Under the pieces are notes generated by a model. That model saw nothing but the letters and a program-made list of their open reading frames with translations, was not told the origin of the DNA and did not search any database. DNA of 64,000 bases, taken from assembly GCA_028023455.1 (NCBI GenBank), contig JAQFVV010000184.1, positions 996,001 to 1,060,000 of the forward strand, read 5' to 3'. The DNA comes from Epiperipatus broadwayi. Its lineage: Eukaryota; Onychophora; Udeonychophora; Euonychophora; Peripatidae. Positions 25,711 to 37,613 of this stretch are shown piece after piece. The position numbers were made by a program, and so were the translations under genes. Each line of letters starts with the position of its first letter. Positions within the stretch are counted from its first letter, which is position 1.

Positions 25711-28700
25711 AAAGTAGCCATAGATTCAGTATTTATTCAAATGTGATTTCACTCTCCTGTTAGTGGCAAAAGCCAGATCATATTGTAATTTTATCTTTTA
25801 TTTGTACAGTCAGTGTGAAGATACTCTCATCTGACTAAACCAGATTAATCCGAGACATTTCTCATTAGCTAATAATATATATATCTGTTTAGTACACCTA
25901 TTAGATAAGTATCTGAATTGGCTATGGATTATCTATATGAAAGTAAAATCCTAAGCTTATTGAAGAAATATTAAATTCCAATTTCAACCCTCAGCTTCAA
26001 ACTCTAGATCAAAGAATGATAGGCAGATATACTACCACTTCATCACGAAGCTTATAAGTATGCCTGATTATGTGTTTAATCTAATGTTTCTTATTATGTG
26101 GACCATACAACTTTTCATCATTTTCTATAGCAATTCAAAATAGATGCCTAAATAACTTTTATGTGGTCTGAATAGTTTTCTCATGGTCTGTAGTAACTTG
26201 TTTATGGTGGAAGATTTCTGAATTAGTTCTTCATTTTAAAAAAAAAATCCCAATTAAGATAAAATTGCTACGCTAAACATCATTTATTACCATAAACTCA
26301 TTTATTAAAACGATGGTGATTAAAAAAACAGCAAACAAAGTTTGCTCATAAAAAAACAAATTTATCGTAATTCACAATGACATGATAGTGACAATTAAAA
26401 GTCTTCAGCTTATTGTGGTGATCTCTAGAGATATGAAGTTTGAATCCAATCTTTGGAATACTAGTAAATTAAAAGTAGAATATGCAATTACATTAAGAGA
26501 GCTCTTAATATAATATTGATCAGGCATTATTTCAATCTTGCTTTATTATTTGAGTAAATTTTAAAATATCCATTACCACCATTAATAGATTTTCTTTTTA
26601 AATATTTTTCTTTGCTTTTAAATTTTAGAGCTACTAACTTTTAAGTAACAATAAATCATCAGAAATTTCGGTAATGGAAGAAACTTTTTTAAAATGTATT
26701 TATCATTAAAAAAAAAAAACTAATTGAAGAACTGACGGAAAATCTAAAATATACAAATGAAATCAGATCTTTTTTCTCTCTTTATTATTACTCATTTTAA
26801 CTGAAAAGGTTTTCTTTTGAGCGCATTCTTTAAAAATTACTTTTTATACTAAAACAATTGAACTATAGTATATTCATAAATCTTACAAATAACATTCTTT
26901 TTTTTATTTTTATAAAACTACAATTAATGAGTAATTTAATACATATATTCATTCCCAATTAAAATTTATGATTAGAATTAATAATGGTAAAAGTTGAAAA
27001 TCCTTATAAAAAAACCTCTATATGATGTCTTTTCCAATAACGCTTTATAAAAGAAAAGTGAATAAGGAGGCATTTACTCATCAAATTTTTTAATTGTCGA
27101 TTGGTGAGAATTTATTTTCCATCCAAGAATTGTCAGATACATATTTATCAGTCAATATGGGATGGTGACTAGGATGACTATGGATGACTAAAATAGTTAG
27201 ATAGTCATTTACTATTAATACTGAACGGTTAGTTAGGATAGCTACGAGTTGATTAAATAATAAAAGAATTCAAATTCTGATTTAAAAGTTTTATCTAACT
27301 TGTATTTGAATATGGGTTGATTTTATTTCATCTCCTACATAATGCTTTTTTTTTTTAAAAAAAAAAAAATTGAATCACTGTAAGTGATAACAGAGATGAA
27401 ATATGAATGATATTATGTTCATATTTTCCTTTTGTAATCAATTCACTGATCTTTATTTAAATAACATATTATCAAGTAAATGCAACAATAAATTTTCTTC
27501 AAACTCCGCAGATCATTTTGCAATCTAATTCCCAAGGTTTTACTCTCAATTTTTCTATAATATAGCAAATGCATTTATTTCCTTTATCTAAAATTCTTTT
27601 CTCTTTTACTTAATCCATATCATTTTTATATTTGTTTATTTTTCATCTACACGTGGTTATTGCTAAATTTGTATTCAGATATTTAATATTCTCTGCATTT
27701 AAATACTGCTGCTATGTAATAATACTTTTTATATTTTATATCTAAGAATAAAATATGAGATTAATTTTTAACAAACAAAAAAAATAATAACAATAATTAG
27801 TACTGAATTGTGAAAAAGACAATTTGGATCTCGGCATAGATGATGAGATGATTAAACCCTGAAACCATTGGTCTTATGTGCCAGTTATCATTTCGACTTT
27901 TCAATGATTAATCAACTTAACATATATCTGTAAGTGTATACACATTGCATACACACTTAAAGTAATCTGATATCCACATATTATAAGTGCAAGCAACTTG
28001 TGGCATAATAAAATATTTTGTTTGAGTTGAGTAGTGTGTGTTTATATTAATTAATATAGATAATTCATTGTCAAATCACAGAGCTTGAATAAAAAAAAAA
28101 TTGGAATTAGCATTAGCAATAATTCTCAAACTAATGATCTCAAATGAAAACCAAGCATTGTTACCTACAATTTTTCATTATGGTTTGTGTGTTTAGTCTA
28201 TATATAGATCCAAGAATATAATAATAATTACCAACATTATATGACTATAACACTATATTCACAACAACAGCATAACTTTTTTTCAGCCAAACCCTTCATT
28301 TAAAATATATCCAATTTTGACTTATATTACTAGTTTTCATTTCTGCTTTAACATCAGTTAATCAAAATTACTCATGTTCTATGTAATATTTCAATATATT
28401 AGTGTTAATAAAGATTATTATTTTAACTTACAACCTTCATACTACTCTCAAGTATAACATTATGCATAAATTCATTTATTAAAAAAAACATTTAAACTTG
28501 TTTTATTATAGGCGAAGATGTCAAATGAATGATAAAATATTTACTCATATATCACTTTTAATGAGAATTTTCTCAATCATATTTTTTTTAAAATACTTCA
28601 ATATTTCAATGAATTATATCTATTATATATTTTTTATTTCATCACATATATAAAAATATGGCTGATATAGTATAAATGTTTTGTCAATGCTTTTTACATT

Positions 28701-29499
28701 TAACATAGATAATATAACTAAGAATATAATTTTATGTGATTCCTGTGGTGATAGTTTATATGATAATGGCCAATATTGAAGCAGTTGAGCTTCATGGTCC
28801 TTCATGCCCATCAAATTACTAACCCATGTTTGAACCTTATGTTTCCTCCCACTCCTATATTAATGTATATTTATTTTATATATGTGTTTGAGATGTGCAC
28901 CTAAAAGATTATAAAATTTAGCTCTTCATATTTTTTACTATTCATTATTCTTTTATTAAAATCAAAATATATTAGGTGCAGCTCAAATATATATATATAT
29001 AACATGAGCAATTACTAACACTATATTAATTTTACCAATATTGTTTTAAGTTCGTAAAAAAAATAACTTTTGTTTAAATTTATTAAAATCTATATTTTTA
29101 TTTTAAAAATCCAAGATGGAGTATGCAACTGTTAATTATCCAAAAATAACTAAAAGGGTGGAAATGTTATATTATCTAATTGTGGGAAAGGTTGTTTAAT
29201 TATACTATTCTAAAAGTAAAAAGGGAAATCCAATTAAGAAAGTTATACATTAACATTTTATCAAATCTATTTCTAATCTGGAAATGGATTTGAATATATT
29301 TTTGGACAAATTATCTAACAGTTGCATCTCTAAAACAATAGGTGAAGGAAATGAAATTAAAAAAGAAATACTAAAAGCATTCCTCACATATCTGAGGGCT
29401 GTATATGATGGGCTGATTTTTGACTACTGGGGAGAGAACTAAATTCTAGAAAATCTATTGTAAAAAAAATGTCACACTATTTTTTTTAAAAAAAAATGT
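25711..29499. other. AT-rich non-coding DNA
   Basis: No gene or transposon coding motif was recognised in 3.8 kb. A perfect T11A13 tract is at 27346-27369. Confidence 0.45.
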
Positions 29500-31760
29500 T
29501 GGACAAATAGAAAACTAATCACCTTCCTTGCCTTTGCTGGTCAATCTCACCTCGAATAATCATTTCACTGATGCCCCTAAATATAATTTAAGAATGAGAA
29601 ATGCCTAATGGAAGCTTGCTAGTAAAATGATTTTAATCCTATTAAATTTTCCATGCTGGAGCCAAACTGTTAAAATGGATTCTGTAATATAGCAAGATAA
29701 TTAACCGTAAAAACTGCCTATGAACTTTGCATTTTACTCCTTTTAAATTAATCTCTACCTCAACTCTCTGAATTTTATTTTAAATTGTTAAATTAAATGT
29801 TTTTTTTTTATAACTATTAATGTAAATTTGCTTTCATACTACTAATTTTTCTTTTATACGTAAGGTCTGCTCTTATTTCTTTAATCTTGGTGCAGTTCCT
29901 TTCTTCATTTTAAATTATTGTATTTTATAATTTTTAAGTTGCCAATCTAAACAATCTTGTGAACCTAATATATAAAGTTATTTTTCCCTATCTACTTAGA
30001 CTTCCCTGAGTCGAGATTAATAAAACCCCTCCCTGTTGAATTAAATTTACATACTTTCTGAATTATGATGCTCGCCAGATTGTTTCTCAGGTTAACTCAA
30101 TTATATGATTTTCTTAAAAATGTCTTTAAAAAAAAGTATATATATTCTTTATGTATAATTTTATTATTCCCGAAAAATTAATGCTATCAAATATTTTTCT
30201 TTATGTCATGCATTTAATTCTGAAAAGGTGATTTTTTTTCTTATTATTGTTTTTATATCATATATATTATAAAGCTATACTCTTGAGATTTCAAAGATTT
30301 GATTATTTGCAAAATTACAAAATTTACAGGGTGGGATTTCAGTCTGTTAAATAACAAGGAAGGGAGGGGGAGTAATTTTTAAAATCTATTTAGTATGAAT
30401 TAAATCATTCCCATATATATTACATAGCATAGTGTTAATTGCCTAAATTATAGCATTCGAGTGAGGTTCATGTATTTTAAAATAGTGATTTCCATTTAAT
30501 GTCATTAAAGTCAATATTATGTTGTGTTGCTGATATACAGTTTTGTTTATTAAAGATTATGTGCTTCTAACTTGGAGGGTTATGATAAATTCAGACCCAT
30601 AAACTTTCTTCACACCCTGTCCTGCTGGTAGTTGATCTTCCGGGGACCATTTTTGTATAACAGGCTCTCATGTCAGTCACCAAGAGAACCCTGGGGACCA
30701 CGCTAAGCCTAATTAAACTTCTCTGAGCAGTACCCTAGAAAAGGAACTCTTAGCCACTTCATTTCTTCATTTGAAAGCATGACCTTACTTCAGATTCTTC
30801 TGCCTTTATGTCAGCCCATCTCCATTAGTGTTTATTTATTTAATGGCCTCATTTTGATGCTGTAATCATAAACTTGCACTTTGCTTATGTATATATATAT
30901 ATATATGTGTGTGTGTTTCCAATAATCGTGATTATTCTAATTAATATTATTGTTTGTTTTTCTTATTTTTGTAAAATCCCACCATCGTAATTCATCCTAT
31001 TTATTTAAGAGTATACTTAATTTTAGAAAACAAAGTGTTCTTTTCTTTGTAAAAGTTTGAATTTAAAGAATAGTTAAAATTATTATGTTTGCTAATAAAA
31101 GATACTTGATTTAAATGTATATTATTTTACTAAACCCTCACAAACATTGTACACCATGATTAAGCCATTTTAAAAATATATTTTTTATTTTCATGACCAA
31201 AATGGCGTGAAAATAGTCTGTATAATATGTATAATGATTTCTAGAATGCTTCATAATTTATGTACACTCATCATCACCTTTCAGAGCCACCGCTAAAGCA
31301 TTAATTTAAAAATGTGTAAGCTTGTTTTGTGACCAAATGATTGGCATTTTAAACTAACCCACCAAATATATTTATTGATGTATATATAAGATGTAATTTA
31401 TTCATAAGAGCATTCAAACAAATATATAAGTAATTTACTGGTCATTAAATGTCTTATTAAATATTTTATTATTATTCAAGCCGCTTATGTAATTCGAATT
31501 ATCTTCTCTCCATTTCCATACATTTCAACATATATGTGTGTTCTCATTAAATATGCCTCATTGTCTCTGTCACTCTTCTAGTGGGCTGGACTTAAGAATT
31601 AATTTTCATGTGCCATCATTATTATGTTATTCATTAGGTGTTTGATCTGGGGCTTGTGGAATGGATTCGAATCTAGGTTGGTCCCTCATCTAAATCTTGG
31701 GCTTGACTGGGTTTGAAGTACGTTTCACTGAGTTTCAACTCATGTTAGATGGATCAATAT
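29500..31760. other. Higher-complexity non-coding region, possible conserved elements
   Basis: This stretch has fewer homopolymer runs and a locally higher G+C than its surroundings, highest at 30590-30860, where a third to two-fifths of bases are G or C. It has no long ORF, repeat symmetry or transposon motif. Homeodomain-type TAATTA sites occur (CCTAATTAAACTTC near 30708). Composition of this kind is seen in conserved regulatory elements or untranslated exons, but conservation cannot be judged from one sequence. Confidence 0.3.
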
Positions 31761-31884
31761 TTTTTGACCGGTACAATATATTGTTTGTAAAAGTTGTGGA
31801 AATAAATTTCACTTTATTTGCTCTTCAATGTCTTTTTAAATTTATAAATATATGATGATTAAGAAAAGACATTTATAATAATAT

Positions 31885-32590
31885 AGCACGTGTAAAGTAA
31901 CGTTTTCAGCTAATAATCAAGAATCAAATTCAGCTGATTATCACTTTAATTTAGATTTGAAAAATAAATGGAATTTATTGACAACTATTTTGAATACAAT
32001 AAACAATTTAAAAGTCATTATATTGGATTTTAAACAAGAACATACTGCTATACATAAAATACAGGAAGAAATGAAGGCTATATCTAAAGACAATAATCAG
32101 GAAATTTCTTGAGTGGTTGAAAATCTTGAACAATATAAGGTAAGGATATTTCATTGGCAAATCATATAGATGACTTAGAAATGTGTGTGTTAAATAAAAA
32201 TGTTGAAATTGAAGGTATCCTACATTGAGCTATTCTACTGAAAAAATTAGATTGCTGGATCCTATAGCTATAGGATTTAAGACTGAGAATATAGTAAAAA
32301 TTTTATTTCAAAAAGATCAAGTACATTATTTGTGAAAGATATAGTAAATTTAGAAGGTACATGTTGAATATATATTAATGAAATATTTATTACATATAAT
32401 CAGAAATTATTATGAACAAATAGGACAAATTTACAGATTTAGATAAATTTGCAGGTGGAAAAATTTATTGTCACAGAAAAAATACTTTGCCTATGTTAAT
32501 CAGAACAGAGGAGGATTTACAATTTTTAGAACTTATGGAGAGGGACTTGATAAATCAAAATATTTCTAGTTAGAATAACAAAAATATCGG
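31885..32590 (+). pseudogene. Fossil LINE ORF1-like segment
   Basis: An open stretch from about 31915 to 32110 has coiled-coil-like spacing (HKIQEEMKAIS). After frame breaks come NHIDDLEMCV and VEIEG, then EGTC*IYINE near 32350-32382 and KFAGGKIYCHRK with IRTEEDLQFLE near 32445-32535. The latter pair resembles the C-terminal domain of LINE ORF1-type proteins, in which IYVNE is followed by a GKI..R segment and SEEDL. Many stops show it is old. The next 500 bp include NFDFFVEELEQVFN-like sequence near 32665-32710, perhaps the start of ORF2. Confidence 0.45.
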
Positions 32591-33283
32591 ATTAGATATA
32601 CTTATTAAGAATGAAAACTTTTATTACATTTCTGTTAAGATTTTAAATCGTTTGCATTTATCAAATTTCGATTTTTTGTTGAAGAATTAGAACAAGTTTT
32701 TAACTTATGCCTGTTTCATCTATTATTCTTACTTGTGGTATGACTTTCTTTTATTGGGACAAAGTTATAATTCAAAAATTATCTTTTTTAAAAAAAAAAA
32801 ATCTAATTTATTATAGTTTCCAAAAAATGTACTGGTTTAGCTATTAGAAATTGCTGCCCATCTTCTGATCATGTGTTTATAAAAATATAGTTTATTTGAT
32901 TACAATTATACAATTACAGAAGTTTTTACAATCAATCATTTATCTATAAATATATCAGGGACAGGTTTATTTACAGTTTACACTAGTTTCTTGTTTATTA
33001 ATTTGAGTTCCATTATGACTAATCGAACTTGCAGAATATTTTCACACTAGGTGATAATAAATTTAACCCTATGTATTCAGTAAAAAATTTGTTTCTCATA
33101 TATTATATTTATTCACAAATCAACTTTATCTATGCAATATAATATTAGAAACATTCAGATTATATGTTAAGACATTATTTTTGTTATAACAATCAACCCT
33201 TAAGCTATCCAGTTGTCTCAGAATTATTTTTAGTTTCTTTAGATATTATTCCTGCAGACCATGGGGCCAAAGACAAAGGTGTC

Positions 33284-33762
33284 ATGCAAAAAAAATCACA
33301 AAAATTTGAAAACCAGTTTTTTGAAAATAATTTACCACAGGATGAATTGAAATCAATGTTACAACAACAACTTGAGTATTATTTTTCAAGAGAAAACTTA
33401 GCTAGTGATACTTATTTAGTGTCATCGCTGTACAGTGACCAGCATGTTACTATTTGGACTGTAGCCAATTTTAATCAAATAAATTAACTAGTGGTGCAAA
33501 TTTAGTGGTGGAAGTATTATGAGAATCCCCAAATGTGCAAGTGGATGAAACAAGGAGAAAAGTTCATCCAAATCATAAACACTGTGTTCATTCAAATCAT
33601 AAACACTGTATTGTAATTCTAAGGGAAATTCCTGAATTGATTCCTTTAGAGAAAGTTAGAGCTTTGTTTTCCAGTAAAAATTGTTCCAAAATTGTGAGTT
33701 GTGAATTTGCTCACAATAGTAGTTGCTATGTCATATATATTTATAAACCTATTAAAGCCTAG
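33284..33762 (+). pseudogene. LARP4-like processed pseudogene (La module)
   Basis: LARP4 is a cytoplasmic RNA-binding protein that stabilises poly(A) mRNAs through a La motif plus RRM. Here the La motif reads [18 protein letters not shown] with [13 protein letters not shown] and [10 protein letters not shown] (33331-33482). It continues into the RRM with [19 protein letters not shown] and [10 protein letters not shown] (33523-33730). It is dead: a one-base loss near 33483, a TGA at 33520-33522 (CGA Arg expected in the family), and a 24-bp tandem duplication at 33562-33609 ([16 protein letters not shown]). The La motif and RRM are contiguous with no intron, which fits retroposition, although no poly(A) or duplication was found. 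Only this module is kept; similarity ends near 33735. Confidence 0.85.
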
Positions 33763-36028
33763 AATAATTGGTATTATTGCCTTATTTTTTTACCTCTGAT
33801 TTTGCCCAATTATATATTCTGTGGTTGTGTAAATATCATAATTAAAGACAAAGAACATATCTTGGCCATTATTTATTTATTATAACAGCTCATCATTTGG
33901 GACTGACCACATTACTATTACCAAAAGATACTTGAATGATTAAATTACAACAGAAAGTAATAATACATTATTATTAGATTATTTTTTGATATTATTGACT
34001 TTAATGTTATTTTTCTATACCTTTTTATGTTTTCCAGATACAATTTTTTATTGTCAAAAAAGATGTAATATTCTGTATAACTTAAATAAATAAATATTTC
34101 TGATTCATTTCATTGTCATAAAAATCTACACTTAGATAAAAATGTTAGTCAACTTTTTGCCAAGCTAATTAAAATCTTATTTTCATCACTGTGATTTTAA
34201 ATTTAGGCATAGCCTGTTGGACCAGTCATAAATTTACTATCTAAAAAATTGAAGGTTTCTTGAAAAATGAAAACTTGAGAGAAAAAAACCTGATTGGTTA
34301 TTGTAAAGAATCTTTTCTACTGCCATTTTAATGCTCGAATGTTGAACTTTCATACAAATGGCAATATAATATATACATTTTTAGTTTTATTGATCATATA
34401 GTAAATGAATTAATTAATTCTTAATTTAACCCCATCCTTCCTATAACATTTATTCTACTTCTGACATATTTAAGGGAATCTTCCAATTTGAAGCTAGAGA
34501 ATTTCTCTTTTTGGAAAAAAGAAGATAATGGCTTTTCTGATATGAAAGGAAGAGATAAAATTCTCTTTTCTCTCTCTCTCTTTCTCTTTTTTGGTAAAAT
34601 TATTACTGTATTTTATCTGCTTCTCTTTAAGATTATTGGGCACCGAAAGTAATTCTTGTAAGATAAAAATAACCACAGACTCAGCCCTCATATAAGTATG
34701 ACATTCTTCCACCAACAATGTACAAAATTGAATTAAATAATAACTGATATATTTCAGCCATCCATTTGTTATGATATTCTATGAAAGATTCATTTTTAAA
34801 TGCTTTTATTGATTTTGAAAAATCTGTGTGTTGTTTGTTAACTTTTGACCTTTTTTTCAAGTTAGAATGAAATTTTAAAATTGAGGTTTAATATATTTAA
34901 ATTCAAAAGAAATGCTTGAAAATTGATATATAACTAAATTATAATACCCTAATCCATTTGAAACACATCTTTTCAGTATGTGAATTAGTTTGATAGATAT
35001 AAAACAGAGGGTGGGAAAAATATGAAAAATATTCAATAATTTCATTATTCTTAGAAATTTCATTTAGGTTACATAATGGTCACGAGAGGACAGTTTAATA
35101 TTTTTTTAATAACATTTTACAAGCTATTTTAAATTCTTAATGAATATATATATATATTATGTGTACATAAATATATATGTATAATAAATTGTAACTAAAT
35201 TTGCTATTTAAAATTATTTCACATTTTTTATTTTTATTGTAAAAGAATTGTTTTTTAAAAAAAACAACTTAACTATAAAACTCACATCATTTAAAACTAT
35301 TGTGCAAAATTAAAAAAGAAAACTCACTAGTGAATTTTCTTCTTTAGAATTTTTTTTAAAAACAACTATTTTTAAATAAAAATAAAAATTGTCAAACTTA
35401 CTTACTGGTTTATTGTACATATATAAATATGTACACATACTAAATATATTGTAACGGTATACTATATGCCGCTACATTAATTTAAAATTAAAATAAAAAT
35501 TTAAGTTCATAAATAAAAAATGATTTATTAAAAAGAAAAAACTTAACTTAAAAACTGAAAATTGAAAGTTATATTTAATGTATATATTGTCGTGCAGATG
35601 GAAAACTTAAACTATTTTAAGAAAAAAGTATTTGAAAGTATTTTTTTTTTTTGTAAAAAAGTAAAAATATAAAGATTGATATTTTGAAAATAGAAATAAT
35701 GTTGATTTCTATAATCTTGGAAAATGGAAATGATTGTTTTATTAATTAAATGATTGTTCTAAAGCACACTAGCTCTTGGGGCACTCAAATAAGTAACTGG
35801 TCAGATAAGAAAATAAAAAAATTAAATGACCAATGGAAGCATGAAACCACAGCACTGACCGTAAATGAAACATGAGAGCCAGTGACATCATGTTCGATTG
35901 ATCTGGAAAAAGGCTGATAAGAGGCAAGTGAAAATATAAAACCCCAAATATTTGAATTCAGAGGAATATTATTATTATTATTGTTGTCGGAGAGCTGACT
36001 TTGAATCTACATATGAACTATAGTTGTA
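33763..36028. other. AT-rich non-coding DNA
   Basis: No supported gene. A pyrimidine-rich TCTCTC tract lies near 34560-34590. 35760-35960 has somewhat higher complexity without recognisable content. Confidence 0.45.
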
Positions 36029-36058
36029 TTGCAGGCTTCACGATGTAGAAGTCTGCAA
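36029..36058. other. Small hairpin
   Basis: TTGCAGGCTTC and GAAGTCTGCAA pair over 11 bp (one G-U) around an 8-base loop. It is too short for a standard microRNA precursor and its role is unknown. Confidence 0.5.
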
Positions 36059-36847
36059 TAGATTTAATTCCTGGACAACCAGCTGAGACCTCCCTATGAC
36101 AGTTATGGACCAAAAGGAATGGCAAGTAGTGGCTTCATTTTTTAAAAAAAAAATCTATGTAAGTGATCACGAAGATGGACCTCTAAATCTGCAGAATCCG
36201 TAAAGTATAAACTTTTACCAATATAACTTTTTTTTAAATAATTACAGTATAACTTCAATAAGTAATCAATCCAAAAAAAAAGTAATATAAATAAATGGAC
36301 TCTTATCTGACCAAGAATAGAATTCTAAATCAATTATAAATATTTATTTTTATACAAGTTTGCTATTTCAATCATTTCCATTTTTTTATTTATTTATGTT
36401 CGTATTTAACTAGGTTGTTTATTTCTATCTGTTAAATAAAATGTATTAAATTTAAGTTGGGTATGCATAGTTATATAGATTCATTAAGTTTATGTTAGTT
36501 TAAGGGGTTTTAATTTTGGGCTATTTGTCTCGTAGTTAGGTCAATGCTGGTGGAGGAATATATGGGTGTTTATATCAATGTAATGTGAAGCATGTTTAGC
36601 ATACAGGGCAAAATTCTCAACTGAATGCATGACCCCAAAGATGTAGTCATGGCATTGCATTGGATGCAGATGTATTTCCTGCTCCATTGACCCCTTTTTA
36701 GCTATATGGATAGGGACTGTAAGTCAGCATATAGACTGCTCTCCCCCATATATAGCATTTCTCTTTAATTATTGTATATACATGATTCCTTCATGAGACA
36801 GATGCACATTCCTGTTCTGGATGAGGATCATGTCCCTCAAATAATAT

Positions 36848-36879
36848 CATGCTGTCAGGTGCACATTCCTGTCAGCATG
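36848..36879. other. Small hairpin with repeated loop motif
   Basis: CATGCTGTCAGG pairs with CCTGTCAGCATG (11 of 12, one T-T mismatch) around the loop TGCACATT. GCACATTCCTGT also occurs about 53 bp upstream (near 36808), giving a short direct repeat. Function unknown. Confidence 0.5.
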
Positions 36880-37497
36880 GTTTTATGCTAGCATCTTCAT
36901 ATTATATTGATTGCGACTATATATCTGGAAGCAGGGGTTGGTTTGGCTACGAACTTTTAGTCTGAAATTGAATGATTTATTTTGAAAAGTTATTAACTGT
37001 GGAATTTATATAGCCTATCTATACTCAACATGCTAAAGTAAAATATTATTAAAATGTCCGCCTGTGCAGACTATTTAAAATAGTAATTTAAATTTAAAAA
37101 TTAATGTTAAAATATAAAGATAAATTTTATTCCTCAATTTTAAATGTGCATTAATAAAATCTGTTGTGTTATTAGTATGGGCAGTGAAATAGTTTATTCT
37201 TTTTAATCTTTATTAAAAATATATTTTAATAAATGTTTTAAAACCTCTGCTACTCCATGAGCTAGTGGCAAGGACTGACAGTCTTAATAAGTAAAAGTTG
37301 GATCTTTAACAGTGCATATCTACCTACTCTATAAATTTTCTAGGTCCAAGTAGCATAGTGGTGCCCTGTATGGCAGATACGGTAAGACTCCATTGATCCC
37401 CAAATCCCTGACCATTAAAATATATACTTAGTGTGTTTTTATTGGCTGTGCACCAAAGAAAAAAATTTTTTTCAATCACAATTGAAGTTTTTAGATT
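36880..37497. other. Non-coding DNA
   Basis: No gene or repeat recognised; mixed-complexity sequence with a G+C a little above the window average. Confidence 0.45.
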
Positions 37498-37613
37498 TAA
37501 CTTGAAATAAAAGCATGAGGATTTCAGAAATTAATTAAGTCACTCCCTTGTTATAAAGCAATAGGGATTGACTTAATTAATTTCTCGATTCCCCATGCTT
37601 TTATTTCAAGTTC
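37498..37613. repeat. Fold-back (hairpin) repeat
   Basis: Arms of about 50 bp (AACTTGAAATAAAAGCATG and its complement, then AGAAATTAATTAAGTC and its complement) flank a loop of about 15 bases. A short inverted element with no coding content. Confidence 0.85.

Noticed and set aside
29284-29442. About 52-codon plus-strand open frame beginning MDLNIFLDKL
   Set aside because: Looks protein-like in places but is short, unrecognised and closed by stops on both sides; not enough to call a gene.
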